From positions 1-40,120 of the forward strand of contig JAEZKP010000011.1 in NCBI GenBank assembly GCA_023436145.1: a stretch of 40,120 nucleotides of DNA. The letters are read 5' to 3'. The notes beneath the pieces were generated by a model. It did no database searches. It was not told the DNA's origin and saw nothing but the letters and a program-made list of their open reading frames with translations. The position numbers were made by a program, and so were the translations under genes. Shown here piece after piece: positions 25,699 to 34,388 of the stretch. Each line of letters begins with the position of its first letter. Position 1 is the stretch's first letter. Source of the stretch: Fibrobacterota bacterium. GTDB taxonomy: Bacteria; Fibrobacterota; Chitinivibrionia; Chitinivibrionales; Chitinispirillaceae.

Positions 25699-28600
25699 GT
25701 GAAAAAGAAAAATTTAATAGTTTTATTCCTCTCAATCTCTCTTCCAGCCCTTATTTATTTTGGAGCTGAAATCCTATTTTTTTCTTTTATCAATTCTGGT
25801 GCTAAAAAGCTTCTGAACTGGGAAAAAAATGGTCTTTTATCCAGAAAATATGGTTATGTATGGCAAGAGATTAATTCTAGTAAAGAGATGAAAAAAGTGA
25901 CCGGGATCATTACCGGTGACTCACTTTCAAAGTTCAATCAAAACAGGATTCCGGCAGAAAAAGTCATTGATTTTCCATCTCTGGCTGCCATAAGTGAGCT
26001 CAATGAGCTAAAAAATCTCCACAAGACCATTACCATAGCCGATCGTCACGGTATCCCGCTTGCACGATTGCAAACAACTCACACTTGTGTCTTTCTTTCC
26101 GATATAAACGAAATTCTGATAAGCTCTCTATTGACAACAGAAGACAAGGGCTTTTTCCACAGAAAAACCGGTTATGATTTCAAATCTTTATTTAGGGCTT
26201 TCTTCAGCTCCATCTGGAAGTCTGTAAAGACTTTTAAAATACAGCGTCCCAGAGGCAGCAGTACAATTCATATGCAGGTAGCAAGATTTTTACTTATGAA
26301 ATACGACAATCGGGGATATGCTTACAGCGAACAAAGCCTTTCCCGTAAGATTCAGGAACTAAAGCTGGCTCAGGCACTAAAAATCAATTACAGCAATCAG
26401 GAGATCCTGACTACCTATATCAATCATTGTGTCAGTGCCGGAAGGGGAATGCGTGGATATCATGATATAAGTATGAAACTTTTCGGTGTTCACCCCAGAG
26501 ATCTCAGCTTAACCCAAAGCCTTTATCTTGCCCGTCTGGTCAAATGGAACCGCCACATTCCCCATAAAATCATCGGGCAGATTAAAACCAGTATGCCTTC
26601 ACTTGCCAGACATTTCAAATGGACGGATAAACAACAGGACACAATTCTGCACAGCCTAGATACACTAAGTTTCCGCTCAGCTCCAAATATCATGCCTGCT
26701 CACAGCCACCTGATAGACCTGGCAAATGAATACTGGAAATTAATTTGTAAAGGAAACGGGATAAATGATGCCGGGCTGGCTGAAATGGATATTGCAGACC
26801 CGGAAAGCATGATACGACGCTATGGAAACCTGACCATAACGTTGACCATTGATTACAGGCTACAGGCATTACTGGAAAAATTGGTGGATTCCAGAGGTTT
26901 TGGTCCGGATACAACGATCCGTTCAGATATCCGGATCGGTTCTGAAGGAATCAACCTTCCATTGGCAAAAGAAGTCCCCCCTGACACTCTTAGAAAAGTG
27001 ATTGTTCTCTCAAAAGATTCCACTGTAAGGGTCGACAGCAATTCAATTGTATTGCTCCGAAATGACACTCTGATTCAAAATATACGCTATAAGAAGAACA
27101 ATAATCACATCAGGAGATCATGTTTCACGTATTACAGAGATACCACTACTGTGAGCGGACAATACTTTTCTTATGCAATTATGAACTCCCGAACCCGGGA
27201 GTTACTGGCATATTATTCACATGACCGGTTGGGAAGCAGGCTTCAAAGTTTACATATAAACCGCAATCCAAATGGTTCCAGCACATCCAAACCACTGATA
27301 TATGCACTGGCCTATGATTTAGGAGTCTATTCACCTACCGAGATGGCCTCTGATGATCTGGAATATGGAGACAGCTGTGCCTGGGCACGTCATTATTATC
27401 CTTCTAGTGAAAAACCAACAGGCATGACTTTTCATCTGGCAGCAGAAAAAAACGGCTATACAGTTCATAATCATCATAAAAGTTTTGATGGTTATGACTA
27501 TATGTTTAATCATCTGGCAAATTCCAATAATATCATGGCAGTAGAAACCATGTACCGTCTTAATACCGGAATTAGTGATGATTTGAAATCCCAAAGAATA
27601 AAATCTTTTATTACCCGTTGCGGTGCGGATGTACTTAATGCTGGAAACCAAATCACCGGGCCTGCTATCTATACTGCACTTGCCAGTCTCTGTGCAGGAC
27701 CTTCTATTAATGATTCTATAAAACGGCTTTCCACAAACAGGTATTCGATTGCACTTGGAACTCTTGAGTTATCATTATATGAACAGCTGCATCTGTTTAA
27801 CATACTCTATGATGGTAAACTGATAATTAATCCAGCCGCACATGCCGGACTCTTTATCAGAAAAATTGACCTGGCCGGAAATGATGTCCAATTTGATGAT
27901 CCCTTACCTTTGCGAACCATATTTGACGATCTTGGCAGAATACACCCTGTTCATCTTGGTCTGCATAAGAGGTTAGTTTCCAGCATTTCCCCTACATTTC
28001 ATAATTATGATATCTGTAATTCAGATGATCTCAGAAAAAATATGAGTAATTTTGCAAAAAGTGGAACGACAGATGATGTGATCAAACCGTATTATTCAGA
28101 TAATAACAGTAATTCCAGAACTAATTACGGATTGTGGAATGCTGTGCTGCGGCTCAATTTGAAAAGAGAAGACTTAAAGAAAGCCGTTGACAATGATTCA
28201 ATGTCAAAGGATAAAAATATTTATAAGATGCTTTTTCAGCGAGTGCCGGAACAGGAAATATTAGATGTTACTCTGGCCTGTATTGGCGAATGCAATCAAC
28301 AACGTACCGGTTTACGTGATGGTAAAACACTTCACAGCTATGTTTCATCATCATTTCTCAAACATTTCGGCGTACCTTGTTCCTGTGGATTCTATTCTGC
28401 CTATGAGCAGCAAATTAAAGAGGAAACTTCAGACAGAGTAAAATTTTCTGCTTTTCAGGAAGAATCGGATCTTTCCGGGTGGTCAAAATTCGTGATAAAG
28501 ATGAAAACCGGTTTTGGTTCAAGTTTGTCAGGAGAAGAAATCGTTTTTGAGAAATTGCGATTAGAGAACAGTATACGTTTAAGAGGGAAGAATTATCGAA

Positions 28601-28809
28601 AGATGCTGAAATTTACCACTTATATGGGAAATGAATCAAAAAAATACCTGAGTTTAATTGAAAAACTCAGGGAACCTTCAGGACTTGAAACCGTCGAAGC
28701 GACACTTAAAGAGATAAGGCTTATAGAGTTAAGGAACAAGTATGTAAAGCGAGAGCTGGAACAGGCATGTGAATCATTACTCAAAAGTGCACGAAAACTT
28801 CTGAATTGA
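25699..28809 (+). CDS. Large class A penicillin-binding protein (GT51 transglycosylase plus transpeptidase)
   Basis: A 1036-residue bifunctional peptidoglycan synthase with an N-terminal signal anchor (about 6-30). The GT51 domain has the catalytic E148 in TTEDKGFFHRKTGYD, then RGSSTIHMQVAR (185-196) and RKIQELKLAQAL with E220. The transpeptidase domain has the active-site set S528-T-S-K531, S609-N-N611 and K787-S-G-T-T. Compared with PBP1a/1b (about 800-850 aa), there is a long spacer between the domains and about 245 residues after the KSGTT motif, with several Cys (IGECNQ, PCSCG) and a coiled Lys/Glu-rich end. The start is GTG 25699 with AGGA at 25691-25694. A thioesterase gene follows 26 bases later. 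Confidence 0.88.
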   Translation: MKKKNLIVLFLSISLPALIYFGAEILFFSFINSGAKKLLNWEKNGLLSRKYGYVWQEINSSKEMKKVTGIITGDSLSKFNQNRIPAEKVIDFPSLAAISELNELKNLHKTITIADRHGIPLARLQTTHTCVFLSDINEILISSLLTTEDKGFFHRKTGYDFKSLFRAFFSSIWKSVKTFKIQRPRGSSTIHMQVARFLLMKYDNRGYAYSEQSLSRKIQELKLAQALKINYSNQEILTTYINHCVSAGRGMRGYHDISMKLFGVHPRDLSLTQSLYLARLVKWNRHIPHKIIGQIKTSMPSLARHFKWTDKQQDTILHSLDTLSFRSAPNIMPAHSHLIDLANEYWKLICKGNGINDAGLAEMDIADPESMIRRYGNLTITLTIDYRLQALLEKLVDSRGFGPDTTIRSDIRIGSEGINLPLAKEVPPDTLRKVIVLSKDSTVRVDSNSIVLLRNDTLIQNIRYKKNNNHIRRSCFTYYRDTTTVSGQYFSYAIMNSRTRELLAYYSHDRLGSRLQSLHINRNPNGSSTSKPLIYALAYDLGVYSPTEMASDDLEYGDSCAWARHYYPSSEKPTGMTFHLAAEKNGYTVHNHHKSFDGYDYMFNHLANSNNIMAVETMYRLNTGISDDLKSQRIKSFITRCGADVLNAGNQITGPAIYTALASLCAGPSINDSIKRLSTNRYSIALGTLELSLYEQLHLFNILYDGKLIINPAAHAGLFIRKIDLAGNDVQFDDPLPLRTIFDDLGRIHPVHLGLHKRLVSSISPTFHNYDICNSDDLRKNMSNFAKSGTTDDVIKPYYSDNNSNSRTNYGLWNAVLRLNLKREDLKKAVDNDSMSKDKNIYKMLFQRVPEQEILDVTLACIGECNQQRTGLRDGKTLHSYVSSSFLKHFGVPCSCGFYSAYEQQIKEETSDRVKFSAFQEESDLSGWSKFVIKMKTGFGSSLSGEEIVFEKLRLENSIRLRGKNYRKMLKFTTYMGNESKKYLSLIEKLREPSGLETVEATLKEIRLIELRNKYVKRELEQACESLLKSARKLLN

Positions 28810-28835
28810 AACCACATCAACTCTAAGGATTTCCT

Positions 28836-29270
28836 ATGAACACCATTCATTTGAAAAAACTGGAAAATATGTACCGGTGTGCTCCTACCAACCAGTATTA
28901 TAATCCTGACATCAGGATCGGAGACGGCATTGCAGAAGTTGTCTTTCCAGTAAAACCGGATTTTTTTCATTCAGGTAATGCAGTACACGGGTCAGTTTAC
29001 TTTAAAGCTTTAGATGACGCAGCTTATTTTGCAGTAAGTTCGTTGGTGAGCGAATGTCTTCTGGTCACCGTTTCGTTCAATCTGCACTTTATCAGACCAA
29101 TTTCAAATGGAAGTATAAAAGCCGAGGGAAGAGTCACTCAGCATGGGAAAAAGGTTTCTTTTGCAGAATCGGTTTTGCTGGATGACAGAAAAAAAATAAT
29201 AGCCAAAGGAAGCGGCACATTTGTCAGAAGCGATAAACTGTTATGTGAGCAAATCGGATATGCATTATAA
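28836..29270 (+). CDS. Hotdog-fold thioesterase (PaaI-like)
   Basis: A 144-residue single hotdog domain. The helix segment with NAVHGSVYFKALDDAAYFAVSS is the PaaI/DUF4442-like active-site region, where the His-Gly and the later Asp are usual in acyl-CoA or acyl-ACP thioesterases. The strand VTVSFNLHFIRPISNGSIKAEGRV follows, as expected for the dimer beta sheet. The substrate cannot be told from sequence. AAGGA precedes the ATG. It is 26 bases downstream of the PBP gene and probably co-transcribed with it, though no functional link is clear. Confidence 0.85.
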   Translation: MNTIHLKKLENMYRCAPTNQYYNPDIRIGDGIAEVVFPVKPDFFHSGNAVHGSVYFKALDDAAYFAVSSLVSECLLVTVSFNLHFIRPISNGSIKAEGRVTQHGKKVSFAESVLLDDRKKIIAKGSGTFVRSDKLLCEQIGYAL

Positions 29271-29308
29271 AGGACATTTAAAAAGCATATAAACTGAAAA
29301 TATTAATT

Positions 29309-29788
29309 CTAAAGAAGCAGCACTGTCAGAAGAAGCAAAACTGGTACTGCCAGACCCACATGGATTAACATATCTCTGAAGAAAATGCTTCTGGAATGAA
29401 GCCGCATAAATCTATCGGTCTGTTTTAAGGCCAACATCAATTTTTCATTTTTGAAGGGGACATCAATAATTTCAGCAAAACCCTCTGTTAAAAAGCAATA
29501 CCCGCTAAGATCCTTTTCTGATCTTCTAAAAATGATTATTCCGGGAGTGCGATGTGCGACTTTGTAGAACAGATGCAATCGGTGAGGAGACCGGGGGAGA
29601 AAGTCTTCATCAAGCAACACAAGAGAATGTCTATACTGAAGAAATAGAACCAGCGCAATTTTGCGATCTGTAGCCTTATCTACTATATAAAGACCGGTTT
29701 TGGAAAGCTGTGTTTCAAGTATGGTCGTTAATGTATCATTTTTAGAAAGAATCAGGCACCGTTTTTTAATCAGATTACAATCAAACAT
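29309..29788 (-). CDS. Tail-anchored receiver-like protein
   Basis: A 159-residue protein with an alternating beta/alpha pattern like a response-regulator receiver: strand 1 CLILSKNDTL (acidic pocket reduced to N17-D18), strand 3 SLVLLDEDFLP with D60 at the expected phosphorylation position, strand 4 PGIIIFRRS and strand 5 AEIIDVPFKNEK. Instead of an output domain it ends in one hydrophobic helix (about 142-159, VGLAVPVLLLLTVLLL) at the very C-terminus, so it should sit on the cytoplasmic face as a tail-anchored protein. AGGA is 8 bases before ATG 29788. It is 37 bases downstream of the polysaccharide glycosyltransferase gene and probably in its operon, suggesting control of polysaccharide synthesis (inference). 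Confidence 0.65.
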   Translation of the reverse strand: MFDCNLIKKRCLILSKNDTLTTILETQLSKTGLYIVDKATDRKIALVLFLQYRHSLVLLDEDFLPRSPHRLHLFYKVAHRTPGIIIFRRSEKDLSGYCFLTEGFAEIIDVPFKNEKLMLALKQTDRFMRLHSRSIFFRDMLIHVGLAVPVLLLLTVLLL

Positions 29789-29825
29789 TTTTTTATCCTA
29801 AATCACACTGCATTTTGAAGCAAAA

Positions 29826-31337
29826 TCAATGAGTATAAACATCTCCTGAAGATACTTTTTTCATTTCTTTGATCAGATGCTGTATTGATCCTTTTTTCTC
29901 TTTAATGTTAAGAGTACCATTTTTATAAACTTCCAGAATGGAAATCCGGGAGGATTTGTCCGGGGAAATGATGAATATGGGTCCCTTTATTAATGTAGAC
30001 ACTTTTTCGGCAAAATTGAGGTAATTTTCGGTGCTGTTACCGTTTTTATTCAGGACTACAGCTTTGAGATATCTGCTAATTCCCGGAATTTCCTCTTCAG
30101 TAACCGGAACATATTCGATGTTCTGGTTTTCTCCTTTTTTTAGAAAATGATAGGTAGTACCTTCCTGGTCAATGACTCCCACAAGGGATCTTTTTTTATA
30201 ACCATTATATCTGGAGGGGCTCAAATGAAGTGCCTTTTTAAAACGTCCTCCAAATCCCAATTGATCAAGCAAAAACACCACAGGAATTGCCAGATAAGAG
30301 ATGATAAACCAGACAGCAGAATAAGGGACCAGAAAAAGACAGATTGCACCACCGCACAAGGTCAAAGAGAGAATACAAAGCATTGCAGTGGTTTCCAGAT
30401 GAGAAAAGCCGAGAAAGATCAGGCGGTGATGAATATGGGAATTATCTGCTACGATCATGCTGTGAAGTCTTTCGTAAAGACCGTAGCCACTGTCTTTTGA
30501 CTTGAAATACCGGCGAACCATGGTCACCAGCACTTCAATTATTGGTACCCCGGCAATTAATGGTAATACAACCATAGCTCTGGAAGCCACAATTTCTTTA
30601 CCAAGATGCATGGATATCACAGCAATCATAGTACCCAGAAAAAGTGAACCTGTATCCCCCATGAAAGTTTTAGCAGGTGGCAAATTGTAATAGAGAAATC
30701 CTAACACTGCGCCCGCCAATACAAAGCAGACTGCTACAAGCGATGACAACCCTCCCAAATATGCAATAACCGCTAATGAAAGTATAGAAATAAGTGAGAT
30801 ACCACCAGCCAACCCATCAACACCATCTATCATATTGAAAGCGTTAATCAACCCCAGCACCCAAAACACAGAGATCAATTTGCTTATCCATAAAGGGATG
30901 GAGAAAAGGCCTATAATTGAAATTTGTCCGAAATTTATATCAAAAAGATAAACAGTACTCAGGGCAATCAGCAGTTCTGCTGCGATTTTATAACGGACTC
31001 GCATAGTAATAAACGTGCTGTCATCCAGTATTCCACAAGCAAAAATGATTATCGATGAAAGCAATAAAACCTGAATAATATCTCTGGATAGCGGAACAGA
31101 AATTCCTGCTATGCTTTTAAAGGAAACAAGAGATATCAGTAGAGATAAGAATGTTAGTACGATTATTACACCGCCTAAGCGTGGAATCGGTTTTGAATGA
31201 ACTTTACGGGCTTCCGGAGTATCACAGAAATATTTAATAACAGGTGATTTGATAAGAAATCGTAGTAACAAATTTGAAAAGCCAAAAGCTATGGATAAAA
31301 GAATAACTGAAGGAAGCAGAACTGTCCAGAAATTCAT
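29826..31337 (-). CDS. WecA/TagO-like undecaprenyl-phosphate sugar-1-phosphate transferase (glycosyltransferase family 4)
   Basis: A polytopic inner-membrane enzyme that starts a polysaccharide chain by moving a HexNAc-1-phosphate from UDP to undecaprenyl phosphate. Motifs: KVHSKPIPRLGG (45-56), the DD pair at 105-106, NMIDGVDGLAGG (N168 to D171), MGDTGS (226-231) and the cytosolic loop motif HIHHRL (301-306), which groups it with WecA rather than MraY. About 130 residues after the last membrane helix (about 370-503) form an extra soluble domain without recognised motif; WecA and TagO are only about 350-370 aa. It follows the SLBB export gene and precedes the tail-anchored receiver gene, all on the minus strand. 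Confidence 0.9.
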   Translation of the reverse strand: MNFWTVLLPSVILLSIAFGFSNLLLRFLIKSPVIKYFCDTPEARKVHSKPIPRLGGVIIVLTFLSLLISLVSFKSIAGISVPLSRDIIQVLLLSSIIIFACGILDDSTFITMRVRYKIAAELLIALSTVYLFDINFGQISIIGLFSIPLWISKLISVFWVLGLINAFNMIDGVDGLAGGISLISILSLAVIAYLGGLSSLVAVCFVLAGAVLGFLYYNLPPAKTFMGDTGSLFLGTMIAVISMHLGKEIVASRAMVVLPLIAGVPIIEVLVTMVRRYFKSKDSGYGLYERLHSMIVADNSHIHHRLIFLGFSHLETTAMLCILSLTLCGGAICLFLVPYSAVWFIISYLAIPVVFLLDQLGFGGRFKKALHLSPSRYNGYKKRSLVGVIDQEGTTYHFLKKGENQNIEYVPVTEEEIPGISRYLKAVVLNKNGNSTENYLNFAEKVSTLIKGPIFIISPDKSSRISILEVYKNGTLNIKEKKGSIQHLIKEMKKVSSGDVYTH

Positions 31338-31613
31338 GATAATAGGACTTTCATAATATAAAAAGCGGTGGTTTATTAGGAAAAAATATATCGTCTGTCA
31401 AAAAGCATCTGTTTCTTCTGGTGTATACCAATTTAATACAGTTAAAGTTACTGGAAGCAGAAAAACAGTAAATATTTAACTGGTATAATATTATAATATA
31501 TAATCCTGACACAATTGTATCAATATGGGAGAAGTTTGTCTACCAAAAAGCAAAAACACTTTTATCTGCCCTACTTGCTTCATGATAACGATGCCGATAT
31601 AACAGGTTAAAAC

Positions 31614-33998
31614 CTATTTGAGCTTAATGGCCAGAGTCAGAACTGTTACAGCACTAGCCAAAATAGCCATAGTATCTCTAATCACTTCGCTTATTGAAGG
31701 ACCGGTTTTCTCGGTCTTATTAACTGGTGGAACTCTGGTCACATAAATCTCTGAACCATCCTGCACAACCGGATTGGCAATACCTTTTTTCCTGATTTTT
31801 TTGGTTTCACCACCAGGAGAAGTCAAAAGGACAAAGGAACTGCTGTCAGCCAGACCACCAGCCCGGTCAATATAATCTTTGACCTTAGTAGCTTCAATAT
31901 AGCTGAAGAGCCCTGGATTGTTTACATTCCCATGCACATAAACGGTATTAGGGCGAGGTGGGATAAAAATGATGTCATCTTTCTGCAGCAGTACATCTTC
32001 TTTTGATTGCTTACCATACAATGCATCCTTGAAATTAACTACCAGCCTTTTTTTGTTTCTGGTTACTGTAGCACCTTCCAGAAATGCATCAGGAAGCAAT
32101 CCCCCGGCACGTTTAATCAGCTCTGTCAGCCGCTCACCCCGTTTTGAGATTGCATAAGATCCTCTGAATTTTACCAGCCCATCAATTGTGACGAAATTGT
32201 CTACAATGTAAGCCGGATCAGGCCGGACCACAATTTTATCACCATCCTGCAGTGTGAAATTACGAACCGCTTCGTCTGAATAGTTCAAGGAATCAGGAAG
32301 ATCAATTTTAAATGCCTTTATTAGCAGGTCCGAATCGGTGGGGTTGATCCGGTAAACATCCACAGCCTTACGATAAGCCTGTCGGGTAAATCCACCAGCC
32401 CGAAGAAGAGCATCAATGACCGTTAGATTTGTACTAAGAGAGAATGTATCCGGGTAGCGAACTTCACCTTCTACGATTACTTTAAGATCTGTAGGTTTTT
32501 CCACTTCTCTTTCATAGACTATAATCTCATCTAATGGCTGCAGTGCAATATTATAGGACGGATCATCTTTTAATTTGTTAAGGTCAATCGGTATGGTGGT
32601 TGTTGTCACCAGATCATCACTTCGACGGATCAGATCAGCCCGTTTCATAAATGCGTGCTGCTCAAGCGGTTTGCCATATGTAAATATCAGTTCGCGCAGG
32701 AAGAGGCTATCACACTGATAGATTCCCGGATAATTAACAGCTCCGCTTAAGTTTACATAGTTTTTCAGATCCTCCATCAGGGGTGTAATCTTCAGCGTAT
32801 CATTATTATACAGGGCGAAATCATCTTTTCCCAACAGGTATTTATTGAGATTTAAATCTATGACTTTTACTACAGACTTTGATGAATCCCTCTGGTCAAA
32901 CGGAAGCATCCGGAAAACCTGTGCTCTATCTGCGTTGGTAGATGGAAGTAAACCACCACAGAAAGAAAGCAGTGCCTGAAGATTATCTTCATTTTTTAAC
33001 TCGTAAATTGCAGGTCTGAACACTGATCCGGTAACTGCAACGGTTTTTCCCCTTGATGGAACAAAAACAACATCATTATTCTGAAGGCGAACATCGGTGG
33101 TGCATTTACCGGTAAGCATGTATTGGTAAAAATCAACAGTGGTGATTTCCGAACCGTTCCGGAGCACTTTTATATTACGCAAAGAACCCTGCTTAAGCGG
33201 TCCGCCTACGCTGTAAAGAGCATTGAAAGCTGTAGAAGCACTGGAAACAGTATAACCACCCGGAGATAACACCTCACCCATGATAAATATCCGCACCGGT
33301 TTAAGCTGAGCTACGGAAAGATCAATAAATGTGCGGGGTGGAACGGTGGATAAACCAGAATAGTGCTTTGAAAGAAGATTTTTAATTTTCTGCTGAAGCT
33401 GCTCGAAGGGTATACCAGTGACATATACCTGTCCTGCTACCGGAATAAATATTTTTCCCTCTTTACTGACCTGCAGTTCATACTGAAACTCAACCTGCCC
33501 CCAGACCGAAAGACGTAAAATATCACCCGGACCCACCAAATAGCCTGGATCTACCGGTCCAACTGCATTTGGCTTAAAGGCATCCGGCGTTTTTTCAAAA
33601 AGCGAATACCCGAAATAGGGTAACTCTTTGAGAGTATCTTCAGTCATTTTTGTCTTTTTTTTCATATCTTCAATAGTAGTTGAATCAATGATGCTATCTC
33701 TTTCCAAGGAATCAGGTCGAACAAATTTTGGAAATGAATCTACCAGTGTGTCATTAAACTGTGAGAATGTTTTCTGCGGGCCCCGATACTGATTACTGTA
33801 TCGGCTTTTAATTAAATCAATATGTTGTTGAGAATATCCTCTTTGACGGGCCATTTGCTCATAATCGCTAAACTGAGAGGAGCTGGAAGACATTGTTGAA
33901 GATGATCCCATAATGGTGGACATATCCTGAGCAAAAATAAAAGAGCTGATAATCAGCATTGGAAAAAATATTTTTGCGAAACAAAGAGAATTGAGCAT
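31614..33998 (-). CDS. Polysaccharide export protein with six SLBB repeats (Wza-like)
   Basis: A 794-residue envelope protein with a signal peptide (about 1-23, ending FIFA-Q). A Ser/Gln-rich and acidic region (25-150) precedes the polysaccharide-export domain, with YLVGPGDILRLSVWGQVEFQ near 155-175. Six SLBB-type units follow, each with a G-x-V-x-x-P-G-like strand: IMGEVLSPGGY, VTGSVFRPAIY, LSGAVNYPGIY, VEGEVRYPDTF, IDGLVKFRGSY and VHGNVNNPGLF, most followed by A/C-GG-[LF]. Wza has about 380 aa and far fewer units. A hydrophobic helix closes the C-terminus (ILASAVTVLTLAIKLK), like the Wza outer-membrane helix. The transferase gene lies 276 bases downstream. No Wzc tyrosine kinase gene is in the window. 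Confidence 0.9.
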   Translation of the reverse strand: MLNSLCFAKIFFPMLIISSFIFAQDMSTIMGSSSTMSSSSSQFSDYEQMARQRGYSQQHIDLIKSRYSNQYRGPQKTFSQFNDTLVDSFPKFVRPDSLERDSIIDSTTIEDMKKKTKMTEDTLKELPYFGYSLFEKTPDAFKPNAVGPVDPGYLVGPGDILRLSVWGQVEFQYELQVSKEGKIFIPVAGQVYVTGIPFEQLQQKIKNLLSKHYSGLSTVPPRTFIDLSVAQLKPVRIFIMGEVLSPGGYTVSSASTAFNALYSVGGPLKQGSLRNIKVLRNGSEITTVDFYQYMLTGKCTTDVRLQNNDVVFVPSRGKTVAVTGSVFRPAIYELKNEDNLQALLSFCGGLLPSTNADRAQVFRMLPFDQRDSSKSVVKVIDLNLNKYLLGKDDFALYNNDTLKITPLMEDLKNYVNLSGAVNYPGIYQCDSLFLRELIFTYGKPLEQHAFMKRADLIRRSDDLVTTTTIPIDLNKLKDDPSYNIALQPLDEIIVYEREVEKPTDLKVIVEGEVRYPDTFSLSTNLTVIDALLRAGGFTRQAYRKAVDVYRINPTDSDLLIKAFKIDLPDSLNYSDEAVRNFTLQDGDKIVVRPDPAYIVDNFVTIDGLVKFRGSYAISKRGERLTELIKRAGGLLPDAFLEGATVTRNKKRLVVNFKDALYGKQSKEDVLLQKDDIIFIPPRPNTVYVHGNVNNPGLFSYIEATKVKDYIDRAGGLADSSSFVLLTSPGGETKKIRKKGIANPVVQDGSEIYVTRVPPVNKTEKTGPSISEVIRDTMAILASAVTVLTLAIKLK

Positions 33999-34388
33999 AT
34001 CCGGATAATACCTTCCTGTTTTAACCTGGCAAAGTTTATGTTTAATAATTCAGGACATCATTAAAAGTGTTACTGATGGTTCAAAACTAAACCGGTTACC
34101 GTTTCAGCTTCATAAATAGCTACCTTCACCAGCAGAATCCCTAAAATAACAGCGGGATCATTGGCAATTCAATAGAGAATCAATGGATTAATAAAATTGC
34201 CGGCTCAATCCCAGTAATGTACTAAATTTTGCTCGCTTTTTTTTCCGTGGTAATTGAAATTACCTGTGAGTACCAGGGGGAAATTGACTTAAGTAGTATA
34301 GAAATGGGAAAAGATTGTAGAATGTGTTTTAAATACCCATTTTTTATTTTAAATATCTCTCCTAAATAAGAAAAATTGCAGAAAAAAA
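33999..34388. other. Divergent regulatory region between the export and xylanase genes
   Basis: These 390 AT-rich bases must carry the promoters of both divergent genes. The only clear symmetry is GGTAATT-GA-AATTACC at 34249-34264. A TTGACT hexamer at 34284-34289 has no good -10 at normal spacing. Runs of eight T (about 34237-34244) and eight A (just before the xylanase ATG) are present. No small gene is supported. Confidence 0.45.
34249..34264. promoter_or_regulatory. Operator-like palindrome upstream of the xylanase gene
   Basis: GGTAATT and AATTACC are perfect 7-bp complements separated by GA. The site is 125 bases before the xylanase start. A repressor or activator site is likely from shape alone; the binding protein is unknown. 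Confidence 0.4.

Noticed and set aside
30147..30500. 117-codon plus-strand frame inside the WecA-like gene
   Set aside because: It is a shadow of a membrane protein gene with well-conserved motifs on the other strand.
31480..31520. AT-rich palindromic tract upstream of the WecA-like gene as an origin or attachment site
   Set aside because: It is simple TA-rich sequence with TATAAT-like words, better explained as promoter DNA; no integrase or replication boxes are near.
34284..34289. TTGACT as the xylanase promoter -35
   Set aside because: No acceptable -10 hexamer lies 15-19 bases downstream.
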